DNA of 64,000 bases, taken from Spiroplasma helicoides. GTDB taxonomy: Bacteria > Bacillota_I > Bacilli_A > Mycoplasmatales > Mycoplasmataceae. The stretch spans positions 868,001-932,000 of the forward strand of contig NZ_CP017015.1 of assembly GCF_001715535.1 (NCBI RefSeq). Direction: 5' to 3'. Below, piece by piece: positions 21,361 through 31,918 of the stretch. Position numbers and translations under genes: made by a program. Position 1 is the stretch's first letter, and each line of letters begins with the position of its first letter. The notes beneath the pieces were generated by a model, which had not been told where the DNA came from, did not search any database, and worked only from the letters and a program-made list of their open reading frames with translations.

Positions 21361-21393
21361 ATCATATATATATATATATATATATATTAACAA
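21361..21393 (-). promoter_or_regulatory. Putative promoter with an (AT)12 spacer
   Basis: Minus-strand TTGTTA (21388-21393) and TATGAT (21361-21366) are separated by 21 bases made wholly of AT dinucleotides. Transcription would start near 21354, just before the AAGGAGG of the protease gene. Loss of two repeats would give the ideal 17-base spacer. Confidence 0.5.
21364..21387. repeat. (AT)12 dinucleotide repeat
   Basis: Twelve uninterrupted AT units between thiN and the protease gene, the longest simple dinucleotide run I noticed in the window. Confidence 0.97.
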
Positions 21394-21421
21394 AATATAC
21401 TGTGTTAAATTAATTAATTTT

Positions 21422-22039
21422 TTACTTTGTAAATATTATTAAAATTAGTTTATCAGACTCTATTATTCCGTCATTGTATGGTACAAAACAATTAGAATAA
21501 GCCCTTGTTGAGTATGGTAATAACATTAAATTTTTTTGCTCATATTGTAAACCTTTAATAGTAAGTTTTGTTTGATGGACGGGAAATAAGGTTATGTACG
21601 TATAATCTTGATATTGATCAAATTCAATCACATTTTTACCTGCTTGTAAGCAAAACATAACAGAACTTTCATTTATAATTTTTACTCTATCTTTATAACA
21701 AAACTCTATAACACTAAAATTCATATCCATTCTTTTTGTTGGATTAGCAACCATAACCACTTCTGTTGCTCCTAATTCATATGCTTTTTGAATAGCTTCT
21801 TTTCCATCTAAATAGTCTTTTTCTGGATTTAGTTTTATAAAATTACGACTATTATTTTTTATCTTTTCTAACTCTTCTTCGGTTACTTGATCGAAATCTG
21901 AGATAGCATAATCAATATCAATATTTTTTTTAATTAAGTCCAAACAACCTCGTTCCACACCAATAAAATGATATTCATTTTTATAATAGTTTAAGTCTAA
22001 ATTTGTTTCACATGTGACAATTAGAAATTTAGTTTTCAA
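21422..22039 (-). CDS. thiN: Thiamine pyrophosphokinase
   Basis: It converts thiamine and ATP to thiamine diphosphate and AMP. The 205-residue protein matches the family: GVERGCLDLIKK and AISDFDQV near the N-terminus, LNPEKDYLDGKEAIQKA in the middle (Asp/Lys residues for substrate and Mg), a GATEVVMVANPTKRMDMNF nucleotide region, and a C-terminal binding domain. The start is TTG 22039, inside the last codons of rpe (11-base overlap), so translation is probably coupled. It is last in the rlmN-prpC-prkC-rsgA-rpe-thiN order shared with Bacillus. Confidence 0.9.
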   Translation of the reverse strand: MKTKFLIVTCETNLDLNYYKNEYHFIGVERGCLDLIKKNIDIDYAISDFDQVTEEELEKIKNNSRNFIKLNPEKDYLDGKEAIQKAYELGATEVVMVANPTKRMDMNFSVIEFCYKDRVKIINESSVMFCLQAGKNVIEFDQYQDYTYITLFPVHQTKLTIKGLQYEQKNLMLLPYSTRAYSNCFVPYNDGIIESDKLILIIFTK

Positions 22040-22706
22040 GATTCATCACTCTCTTTCTTAATTCAACTTCATCAATATCGCTTACCAAATAACTACCAGC
22101 AACTATCATATCAATGCCAGCCTTTTGGACTAAATGGTATGTATCTTGATTAATTCCCCCATCAACCTCAATTGTATATGCCCAATTATTTTCCTCACGA
22201 TGTCTTTTAAGTTTCTCGATTTTTTTAATAGACTTTTCAATAAACTTTTGACCCCCAAAACCAGGGTAAACACTCATCACTAAAACATTGTCTAATTGTG
22301 ATAAATGGTTTTCAATTTGTTCCACAGTTGTATCAGGACTTATAGCCATTGAAGCTTTGATATTATTTGATTTACAAAAACTAATAAAATTTTGCACATC
22401 TTTATTTTCGATTGATTCATAATGCATAGTTATTTGGAAAACGTTTTTTTGCAAAAAAGGCTTTAAATAGTCTACTATGGTTGAATTATTTATTTTGACC
22501 ATCAAATGTACATCAATTTTAAAATCGTAATTATCTGTTATATTTTTTAAAATTGATGGTCCAAAACTTAGGTTTGGAACAAAATTATAATCCATAACAT
22601 CATAATGGATTCAATTGATCCCAGCTTTTTTTAATCTATCTAATTCATGTGAAAGTTTTAAAAAATTTGCAGTTAATATACTTGGTGCTACTATAAATTG
22701 GCTCAT
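22029..22706 (-). CDS. rpe: Ribulose-phosphate 3-epimerase
   Basis: Interconverts ribulose 5-phosphate and xylulose 5-phosphate in the pentose phosphate pathway. 225 residues with a TIM-barrel pattern: APSILTANFLKL, the HYDVMD and IDVHLMV metal/substrate strands, VLVMSVYPGFGGQKF, and VDGGINQDT near the C-terminus. The ATG overlaps the rsgA stop (TAATG) and its end overlaps thiN. The Trp in 'INWIHYDVMD' is TGA. Confidence 0.96.
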
Positions 22707-23602
22707 TAGTATTTCTTCTTTCTTTCATTATTGACAAGTTTATCTTGCATTTTTATATAATCATTATAAATAAACTCTGGAAATTGCTTATTTGCAACGA
22801 GTTTAACAATTTCACACCCTGGTGTTTCTTCTAAATGTATACAGTCATTAAATTTACACTTAGTTATATTTTTTTCAAAAAACTTATAGCTATGCGCTAA
22901 TTCATATTTATCAATTTCTTTTAGTTCAAATGATGAAAATCCAGGAGTGTCACCGATAAGTCCCTTTTTATAAATGAATAGTTCATTTTTTGTTGTTGTA
23001 TGTTTACCTCTATTCAAAGCTTTTGATATCTGCTGTGTTTTTTCAAAAGCGGTTGGAATTATATGGTTTAAAGTTGTTGACTTCCCTGCCCCGGTTTGTC
23101 CAGTAAAAACTGAAACCTTGTCATTCAAATTATCAATAAATTTTTTTCACTCATTATCTGTTTCAATCATATTATTTATTAAATAAACATCATAACCAAT
23201 ATTTCTATAATCATTTGCCACTTGTCAAACAAGACTATTTTTATCCAATAAATCCACTTTTGTGAAAGCTAAAATAGGCTTTATATTTATAAACTCTATA
23301 AAAGCAAGATATTTATTTAATGTATATGAATTAAAATCAGGTTCTTTTACAGAAGTTATAATAACCACTTGATCAACATTTGAGATTCTTGGTCTATATA
23401 ACTCATTTTTTCTTGGTAATATTTCGTTGACTGTTCCTTTAAGATTTTTTTCATCTAAAATTTCAAAATGTACATAGTCTCCAGTAACTGGTATTAAATT
23501 CTTGTGCCTTACTTTTCCTTGCGTTTTACATTCATATAACCTATTCTCAAAATATACATATGCATACTCACTTAAAACTTTTAATATAATCCCTTTTTTC
23601 AT
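22706..23602 (-). CDS. rsgA: Ribosome small subunit-dependent GTPase RsgA
   Basis: A circularly permuted GTPase that helps the 30S subunit mature. 298 residues. An N-terminal OB-fold (1-65) is followed by the permuted G-motif order: G4 FTKVDLLD near 114-121, G1 GQTGAGKST at 168-176, then DTPGFSSF (G3). The C-terminal zinc knuckle (CKFNDCIHLEETPGC, ligands Cys/His/Cys) is present. ATG lies 3 bases after the prkC stop and its stop overlaps rpe. One TGA Trp lies between the G4 and G1 regions. Confidence 0.96.
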
Positions 23603-23604
23603 AA

Positions 23605-24618
23605 TTAACTAAGCAGTATTGCAGCAAGAAATCCAACTAAACCAAGTAATAAAAACGCGATTATTGTAATAAAGTACTTAGTTTTTGTTATTAGCGGCAG
23701 TCTATCAAGGTGTGAACCAATTTTATGTCGTGCTTCTTTACCTTTTACTTCAAATGATGTTGTTAGATGATAATTGTAAGGTTTTACATTATCAGTTAAT
23801 CTAACTTGCATCAATTCATCATACACTTCTCGAGCTGACAAATAACGATTTTGTGGCTCTTTTTCAATCATTTTTAAAATAATATTTTCAAGTGATTGTG
23901 GTACTGTTGGGTTTATCATGGTTGGCGGAGTTGGTTTTTCTTTAACTTGACTTATGGTTAAATCATTTGTTTTTGAAGCGAGAAATGGTGGCACACCAGT
24001 TGCAAACTCATAAAGCATTATTCCTAATGAATAAATATCACTTTGTGGAGTTGGTTTTTTCTTTGTAATTACCTCTGGAGCCATGTATCTAGGTGTTCCA
24101 ACAACTTTGTTTTCTTCTTTTGATACACCTTCCATAATAGATATACCAAAGTCTCCTAATTTAACTTCTCCTGATTTTGTTAATAGGACATTATCTGGTT
24201 TTATGTCTCTGTGAACAATTCCTAATTTATGTGCATCATCAATAGCTATACATAATGCTCCAAAATAGTACTTAATTTCATTTAAAGTCATAGTTCCAAA
24301 ACTTAAAAACTTGTCTTTTAATGTTCCACCCTCAATACATTCTAAGATTATGTATCACTCATCGCCAGATTGGATAACATCAAATAGTTTTATTACATTT
24401 GGGTTTTCTCTTAATTTTGCAAATGCTTCTTTTTCTACTTCAAATCTTTCTTGCCCAGTTTCTTTTTCTTTAAATTTTGCATCTAATATTTTTATAGCAA
24501 CAATTGATCCTGTTGCCAAATCAAATGCTTTTAAAACAGTTGCCATTCCACCCTTTCCTAATTCTTGAATGACTTTATATCTGTCTGCTATTATTCTGTT
24601 TTCTAAAGAATCACTCAT
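23605..24618 (-). CDS. prkC: Eukaryotic-type Ser/Thr protein kinase, short PrkC
   Basis: Membrane-anchored Hanks-type kinase, partner of the adjacent PP2C phosphatase. 337 residues from ATG 24618. The Gly loop GKGGMATV is at 21-28, the catalytic Lys at 43, HRDIKPDN at 136-143, DFG at 156-158 and APE shortly after. A single C-terminal helix (about 312-337) ends the protein, and no extracellular PASTA repeats follow. This fits a wall-less cell with no peptidoglycan to sense. I chose ATG 24618 over ATG 24624 because AAGGGG lies 8 bases before it, whereas the first ATG is only 2 bases away. It follows prpC by about 50 bases. Confidence 0.95.
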
Positions 24619-24671
24619 GTTCATTGCCCCTTTGTTTACTTAATAATATCAAAAAAAGCAAAGTAAATAAA

Positions 24672-25430
24672 TTACTCTGCTTCAATAATTAAAATAGATA
24701 AATTATCTGTTGAAACATTATCTTTGGCATCTTCTATTATATTATATGCCATATCTTTTAATTTCATTCTTGAATTAGCTAAAGTAGATGCCGCAATCTC
24801 TTCATCAATGTAATCGTGTACACCATCACTTGTTAACATATAAATCCCTTGAGGAACTTCTATATAATATGTGTCTATTCTTAAAGTTTTTTGAGGACCT
24901 AATGCACTTGTCAAAACTTTTCAAAAAGTTATGTCATTTGCTCTTTCATACTGACCCGACATTTGAATATCCCTTCTTTCGGCTTCGGGAGTTGAGTTTC
25001 ATAAGTTTTGATCTTGAGTTATTTGAAACAGTTTATTATCAGATAATTTATAGGTTCTTGAATCGCCGATATTAATAACAAAAGCGCCAGCTTTAGCAAA
25101 TAAAATTGCAGTAAGTGTTGTACCCATATCTTTTGTTTCTAAATGTTCATTTGAATATTCAACCATTTCATTTAGAATTTCACTCACACAATTTCTTAGT
25201 CATCTATTTATTTGTTTTTGGTTCATATTGTCAAAATTTTGTTCTTTAAATAGTTCTACAAATTTTTCAACAGCCATTTTAGAAGCTACTTCACCATGTG
25301 CATGACCACCCATACCATCGCAAACGATCCCAAAAGCTTCACCTGATTTATTAACAGCAAAGTCTAAATAATCTTGATTAGCCTTTCGGTAATTTCCTAT
25401 ATCTGTAAGTGTTGCATATTTAAATTTCAT
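24672..25430 (-). CDS. prpC: PP2C-type Ser/Thr protein phosphatase
   Basis: Metal-dependent phosphatase that reverses PrkC phosphorylation. 252 residues, the usual length of bacterial Stp/PrpC. Motifs in order: GNYRKANQD, CDGMGGHAHGE (metal Asp), TTLTAILFAK with INIGDSRTYKL, LTSDGVHDYID, and a terminal DNVSTDNLSILI. Four TGA Trp codons break it under the standard code. The start overlaps the end of rlmN (ATGAAATTTAA), suggesting coupling. Confidence 0.96.
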
Positions 25431-26493
25431 TTTTAATTACACCTTCTCTTTTTGCTCTTAACTGACCACAAGCAGCATCTATATCCGAACCAAATTCTTT
25501 TCTAACTATAGCATTAATACCTTGTTTTTTTAAAATTTTGAAAAACTCGTCAACTCTTGTTGATTTTCGATATTCATTTTCTTCAACTTCATTATATGGT
25601 ATTAGATTGACATAACCATTTATTCCGCGAATTAATCTTGCCAATTCATTAGCGTGTTCAGGTTTATCATTGACATTATCTATCAAAATATACTCAAATG
25701 TTACTCTTCTGTTTGTAACAGAAATGTAATATCTAACAGCCTCCAATAATACAGCAATTGGAAATGCTTTATTTATTGGCATCATTTGATTTCTCACCTC
25801 ATCGTTTGATGCATGTAAAGAAATAGCTAAGTTTATTTGAGTTTTTAAATCTGCAAACTCTCTAATTTTTGGTACAACACCGCAAGTTGAAATTGTAATG
25901 TGTCTTGCCCCAATTTGAAATCCTTTAGCACAATTAATAATATCTATAAAATTCATAACATTTTGGAAATTATCAAAAGGTTCACCAATACCCATAACAA
26001 CGATGTGACTTACTCTAGCTCTTGGATTGTCTAAGTCATCACCATATTTTTTTCTCAAATAAACATTCATAGAAAAGATTTGTCTAACAATTTCATCTGT
26101 TGACAAATTTCTTTCTGTTTTTATTAAACCTGATGCACAAAACTTACAGGCCATCCTACAGCCAACTTGTGTTGTTACACAAACAGACTGTCCATACTTT
26201 TGTGGCATCAATACAGTTTCAATAGTTCTTTTATCATCCAGCATAAACAAGATTTTTATAGTTCCATCTTTTGATTCCTCGGTAACAAGATCTTTTAAAA
26301 GATTGATACTAAAGTTTTCTGTAAGAAACTGTCTTAGTTCTTTGCTTAGATTTGTCATGTTATTAAAATCTGTTTCCAATTTTATGTAAATTCAATCAAA
26401 AATTTGTGACGCTGAAAATTTATTAAAATTATTTTCAAGTAAAATATTTTGTAATTCTTCAATAGTGTAACTAAAAATACTATTTTTTTCCAT
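25420..26493 (-). CDS. rlmN: Dual-specificity 23S rRNA/tRNA adenine C2-methyltransferase RlmN
   Basis: Radical-SAM enzyme that methylates A2503 of 23S rRNA and A37 of some tRNAs. 357 residues from ATG 26493, with an N-terminal helical domain and then the iron-sulfur motif CRMACKFC at 112-119 (Cys112, 116, 119). MGIGEPFDN, an ISLHASN stretch and a C-terminal AACGQL Cys motif follow, the last consistent with the mechanistic Cys. A Trp near residue 32 is TGA. Between rsmB and prpC as in Bacillus. Confidence 0.97.
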
Positions 26494-26557
26494 GTAAATT
26501 CTCCATATATAATTTTATCATAATTTAACCCTTTTAGTATTAAGACTAACTTAGATA

Positions 26558-27811
26558 CTAAAATTCTTTTTTTAATTTTGCGATATAAAATCCGTTATTA
26601 TTACCTTCAAAACCAAAGTATTGCTCCTCTAAAATCAACTTCATTTTTGTTTTTTTAATGACTTCATTTATCAAATCTTGGTTTTCATTTTTATTAATTG
26701 TGCAGGTGCTATATAGAATAGTTCCACCATCATTTAAATTATCAATAGCAGTCATCAACAATTCTTTTTGAACTTGGTACATTTTTTGCATTTCTAAATC
26801 ACTATATTTTTTCAACTTTATTTCTGGCTTTTTTTTGATTAGTCCATAACCAGAACAAGGGGCATCTAATAATATGCAGTCATAATGTTCTTTTACAAGT
26901 CTTGCGTCTTTAAAATATAAGTTTACATTATTAATATCTAAAACTTTTAAATTTTGTTTTATGATATTCTTTTTTGAACTATTGATTTCATAGCCATCAA
27001 TAAAATTATTCGATTCAACTAACGCTGCTAAAAAAGAAAGTTTTCCACCAGGAGCACAACACATATCAAGAATTTTAGATTCTGGTTTTACTTCCAATAA
27101 TTCAACCGCTCTTACACTAGTTTCATCTTGAATATAAATAAAACCATCGTTAACTAGTTCAAACAAAAAACTATTGCTTTTAGATACATAACAATTATTT
27201 GCAATTGTTGATTTTTTGCAATCTAATTTATTTAAAAACTTATCTTTAAATTCTTTTATACTAATTTTTTTTGTATTTATTCTAAAAGAAATTTCATTTG
27301 TATTATTTGAAGATTCCACTACCTTGAGAGCAATTTCACTTGAAAAATCTTTACTTATTTTTTCAAATAACCAATATGGAAAACCGTTTTTTAATGGAGC
27401 TATATTTTTTTTGTTTTTTATGTCTACTTCTCATAAATCTTGATTTTCTAATTTTTTTGTTACAACATTCACAAGACCGCTTAAACTTTTATCGATTTTT
27501 TTAGTTATTTCAACAGATTCATTTGTAACCGAATATATCGGATTATTAAGAAACTTAATTTGATAAAAATTCATTCATAATAATATTTGAATTTTTTTGT
27601 TTGTTTTTTTTGGATCAATCAATTTATTAACAACATATTCTAAATAAATTTTGTATTGAATTGTTCCATAAACTAGTTTGTAAATAAAATTAACATCTTG
27701 CTCTTTAAATAAACTTTTTTGTTTTAATTTATTCAATAATTTATTTGAAAACTGATTATTTTCAAATACTTCAAACAAAATATTTAACGCTGCATTTCTA
27801 GAACTCTGCAT
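26558..27811 (-). CDS. rsmB: 16S rRNA (cytosine-967) C5-methyltransferase RsmB
   Basis: SAM-dependent m5C methyltransferase of 16S rRNA. 417 residues. An N-terminal NusB-like helical domain (SSRNAALNILFEV, about 1-130) is followed by a Rossmann-fold domain with DMCCAPGGK (SAM binding), LLDAPCSGYGL and STCTI (catalytic Cys pair). ATG 27811 lies inside the end of gmk (14-base overlap) with no strong ribosome site, so translation probably depends on gmk. A longer reading from 27853 would overlap gmk further. Confidence 0.93.
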
Positions 27812-28691
27812 TTTCAAAAGCACTTTGTTCAAAACTAAAGAAGTTAACGTCAATCATGAATTTTTCTACTAAATCTTCAATACATTTTTTATCTTTTAAT
27901 ACCGCTAAATCACTATGAGCTAAAACAGCTGCATATGACTTATCAGTTAATAAATCAACTAAGTATTTTTTAAAATCAAAATTGTCAGGTACTTTACTAT
28001 CATGTAATTTTTCAACATTTTCTTTTCAATTTTCTACAAAATACATATAGTTTTCATCAACAACTTTATCTATTTCTGATTTTAAATGATAGTATAGACT
28101 TTCAGTTTTTGGTATTTCTAATGTTTCTTCTTTTATTAAAACATCTCTAACTTTAGCTACTGCGTTTTCAACACTATCAATTTCGATTATGTATTTGTAA
28201 TTGTGTTTAAGAGGAATTTCTAAAAGTGCTTTATCTAATCTTTGTTTGATAATATCTTCTGTTTCTGTTCCCCTACTTCTCAACCTTTGATCTAATGCCT
28301 TCAAACTTGGAGGCATTAAAAAAATTGATACTAAGTTTTCTTTTTGTTCTTTTTTCAAAACCTGAGTTGCTCCAATAACTTCAATTTCCAAAATAACATT
28401 TTCACCTTTTTTTATTTGTTCATAAACAGGTTTTCTGGGTGTTCCATAATAATTACCAATAAATTGAGCATGTTCAATTAATTCATCATGTTCAATGGCT
28501 TCTTGAAATGTTTCTATATCTACAAAATAGTAGTCAACTCCATCAACTTCACCGGGTCTTGGTGATCTTGTTGTCATAGAAACTGATTGTACTAATTTTA
28601 GGCTTTTGTCTTGTCTTAATGCTTTGTTAACAGTCCCCTTACCTACTCCTGAAGGACCTGAAAGTATTACGATTTTTCCGCTTTTTGCCAT
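27798..28691 (-). CDS. gmk: Guanylate kinase with C-terminal extension
   Basis: Phosphorylates GMP to GDP with ATP. The first ~190 residues are a standard guanylate kinase: P-loop GPSGVGKGT at 12-20, TTRSPRPGEVDGVDYYF for GMP binding and the RLRSRGTE lid. Instead of stopping near 200 residues it reads through TGA (Trp) codons to 297 residues. This adds about 100 residues without a domain I recognise (motifs such as KYLVDLLTDKSYAAVLAHSDLAVL). The frame is clearly open and Lys/Asp-rich, not degraded. It lies 2 bases after rsmD and overlaps rsmB. Confidence 0.94.
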
Positions 28692-28693
28692 TT

Positions 28694-29257
28694 TTATTCC
28701 TCTTCTTCAATTCTAAATAAATAAAGATGTTTATTTTTATAGTCTTTTTGTTTTAACAATGTTAAAAAATCATATTTATCTAAATCTAGTAGATTTTCTG
28801 CCTCTATTATTAATATACCATAGTTATTTAAAATCTTATTTGCTTTTAGATAGTCAAATATTTCATAATAATATTCCACTTGAGCAAATGGAGGGTCTAT
28901 GTATAATAAATCTATTTTAACATTTTGAGAATTTATATATTTTAAAGTACTCATATAATCATAATTAAGTAATTTATAACTATTTTGATCAATATTTTTT
29001 AAATTTTGGTTGATAATTTCTAAAGCTGGTTTATGACTATCATTTATATAAGCAAATTTTATTCCTCTTGATAAGCCTTCAATGCTCAAAGCTCCACTAC
29101 CACCAAATAAATCAAGACTTGTTTTTTCATTATAAATAAAATAATTATTCAGAATGTTAAACATATCCTCTTTAACCCTTGCTGTTGTTGGTCTAGTATT
29201 TTTACCTTCAAGGGTTTTTAAAACTCTACCTCTAAATTTACCACTAATAACTCGCAT
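28694..29257 (-). CDS. rsmD: 16S rRNA (guanine-966) N2-methyltransferase RsmD
   Basis: SAM methyltransferase that modifies G966 of 16S rRNA. 187 residues. The usual opening MRVISGKFRGR is followed by RPTTARVKEDMFNIL, LDLFGGSGALSIEGLSRG (SAM site) and IDPPF (catalytic DPPF type). I start at ATG 29257, 7 bases after AGAAGG. An upstream in-frame extension to 29326 has no conserved sequence. First gene of the minus-strand unit that runs into gmk and rsmB. Confidence 0.94.
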   Translation of the reverse strand: MRVISGKFRGRVLKTLEGKNTRPTTARVKEDMFNILNNYFIYNEKTSLDLFGGSGALSIEGLSRGIKFAYINDSHKPALEIINQNLKNIDQNSYKLLNYDYMSTLKYINSQNVKIDLLYIDPPFAQVEYYYEIFDYLKANKILNNYGILIIEAENLLDLDKYDFLTLLKQKDYKNKHLYLFRIEEEE

Positions 29258-29342
29258 TTTTAACCTTCTTTTTTTATCTATATATTTAATATAACCTAAA
29301 ATAATTTTAAATTGAGTTATAATCAATTTTGAGGTAAAAGTT

Positions 29343-29951
29343 ATGAAGCTTGATTTAAAAAAGGATTTATTACAAAAAGATATTCCGTCTAATAAGTGAC
29401 TTTGAAAAGATACTCAACCAGAAGTAATTAGAAATCAAAGTGTTGATGTTGAATTACCACTAAATGAAGAAAATGAAATGGTTATGAGAAAGTTGATTGA
29501 CTTTGTTAGATATTCTCAGGACCCAGAATTAAATGTAAAAGATTCGCCCGAACACTTAAGACCAGCGGTTGGACTTGCTGCTCCACAAATCGGAAGTAAT
29601 GCAAATATGTTTTTTGCTAGATTTGAGTGAGATTATGAAGCTGGTGACGTTGATGAATTTGCAATGGTTAATACTAAAATTATTGCAAAAAGCGAGCAAG
29701 TATGTTGCTTAAGTGGTGGTGAAGGTTGCTTGAGTGTTGATGTTGATCACAATGGTAATGTTCCAAGAAGTTATAAAATACAAATAACAGGTTATGATTG
29801 ATTAACAAAACAAAATATAGAGTTAACATTAAGAGGATATCAAGCAATTGTTTTTCAGCATGAAATCGAACATCTTCAAGGTAAGTTATATTACGACAGA
29901 ATTAATGAAAAAGAACCCAATTATAAAGAAGAAGATTGAATTATTATTTAA
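29343..29951 (+). CDS. def: Peptide deformylase
   Basis: Removes the N-formyl group from new proteins. 202 residues. The three deformylase motifs are intact: GLAAPQIG at 77-84, EGCLS at 127-131 (metal Cys), and HEIEH at 173-177 in QHEIEHLQG. Several TGA Trp codons hide the gene under the standard code. The start follows GAGG, and it is divergent from rsmD with an 85-base AT-rich gap that holds TTATAAT-like boxes. Length is slightly above the usual because of an N-terminal extension common in Gram-positive type 2 enzymes. Confidence 0.96.
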
Positions 29952-30128
29952 TTCTTTTTTTTTATTTTTTTTATGTTTTTGTTCTATAATTTGCTAAAAT
30001 AATACCAATAAAGTTCTTTTTTTTAAATTAATTAAATAATTCTTAGCAATTAAGTGTTTTATTATAAGTAAATTTTTAATTTATTTTAATGTATCTAAAA
30101 AAATAGGAAATAAGGAGATAACAATATT

Positions 30129-31916
30129 ATGGAAAAGAAAGATGACAAGACCGTCAATTTGGTTTCTCAACTAGAAGCTAAAATAGAAATCAAAAAAATA
30201 GATAGTAACGTTGATCAAGAAAGAAAAAAATTAGAACATGCAGAATTTCCAACAAAAGTATATGCTCTTGGTGGATTAGAAGAAGTAGGTAAAAACACAT
30301 ATTGTATAGAGTATGATGATGAAATTATTATGCTTGATGCTGGAGTTAAATTCCCTGATGCAACACAACTTGGAGTTAGTGCAGTTATTCCAGATTTTAG
30401 TTATTTAGTTGAAAATAACTCAAAAGTTAAAGGATTATTTATAACTCATGGTCATGAAGATCACATCGGTGGAATTCCTTACTTATTACAACAAGTAGAT
30501 ATTCCTGTAATATATGCCCCTGAATTAGCGGCTGCTTTAATTAGAGATCGTTTAAAAGAGTACAAATTACAAAACAAAACTGTTGTTAGAGAGTATGTTG
30601 AAAATGATGTATATCAAACAAAACATTTTAAAATACAATTTGCAGCAGTAAATCACTCTATTCCAGATGCGTTTGGAATTCATGTTTCAACTCCAAATGG
30701 AGCAATTTTTTCAACAGGAGATTACAAATTTGACTGAACTCCATTAGGACATAGTGCAAACATCCAGAGATTAGCTCAATGAGGTAATGATGGGATAGAA
30801 TTATTAATGTCAGATTCTACTAATGCAGAAGTTGAGGGATATACTTTAGGAGAAAGAAAAGTAATTCAAAATATTGATACTCATTTCTTAAAAGCTAAAG
30901 GAAGAATAATAATAGCATCTTTTGCTTCTAATGTTCACCGTATACAACATATTATTGAATTAGCAAATAAATATGGGAGAAGAATCCTTGTTATTGGAAG
31001 GAGCTTAGAACGAATTATTAAAATAATTCGTCAAATGGGACATTTGAACATTAATGATAAAATGTTTATCAAAGCAAATGAAGTTGATAATTTTCCAAAA
31101 AATCAAATAATGATCCTGTGTACAGGTAGTCAGGGAGAGCCAATGGCAGCACTTTCACGAATTGCTCGCCTGGAACATCCCACTATTAAACTAATTCCAG
31201 GAGATACAGTGATTATGTCATCATCCCCTATTCCAGGTAATAGAGCAGATGTTGAAAATGTTGTCAATAAATTAACAAAAATCGGTGCAATAGTGATTGA
31301 AAATAACACCGAACAAAAAATCCATACTTCAGGTCATGCAAGTCAAGAGGAACAAAAGTTGTTGTTTACTCTTTTAAAACCAAAATGCTTTATGCCAATG
31401 CATGGAGAGTATCGGATGCTTAAAACCCATGGAGAAACTGCAGTAAAAGTTAATGTAAAACCTCACAATGTTTTTGTTGTAGCTAACGGAGATCAAATTT
31501 TATTACACAATGGAACTGCAGAGTTAGGAAAACGTATTCCTGCTGAAGCTATTTTCATTGATGGAAAAGATATGACAGGGAAAGCAAGTAATATTATTAG
31601 AGAAAGAAATATTTTAAGTAGAGATGGGTTAATGGCTGTAATTATCTCAATTGATTCTCAAGAGAATAAATTGTCAGCAGCACCAAGGATTGTTTCAAGA
31701 GGAAGTTTTTATGTGAGAGAAAGTGGGAACATAATTGCTGAGTCTATAAATATTGTTACAAATGCTGTTTTGGGAGTTTTAAATTCACCTAAACCAACTT
31801 TTGGTGCAATTAAATCTGCTGTTAAAGAGACTTTATCGCCATTTATCTTTAGATATAAGAGAAGAAATCCTCTTATTATTCCAGTAATTTTAAATAAAAA
31901 GATAGATAGTAGGTAA
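30129..31916 (+). CDS. rnjA: Ribonuclease J
   Basis: Metallo-beta-lactamase/beta-CASP ribonuclease with endo- and 5'-3' exonuclease activity, central to mRNA turnover in Firmicutes and mollicutes. 595 residues. A charged N-terminal extension of about 40 residues precedes KVYALGGLEEVGKNTY. Metal motif HGHEDHIGG is at 107-115. The beta-CASP region has MSDSTNAEVEG, and SGHAS with MPMHGEYRM lies before the C-terminal domain. The start follows AAGGAGA. RNase J1 and J2 are not separable by sequence alone, so the symbol is by similarity. The permease gene starts 2 bases after its stop. Confidence 0.94.
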
Positions 31917-31918
31917 TT

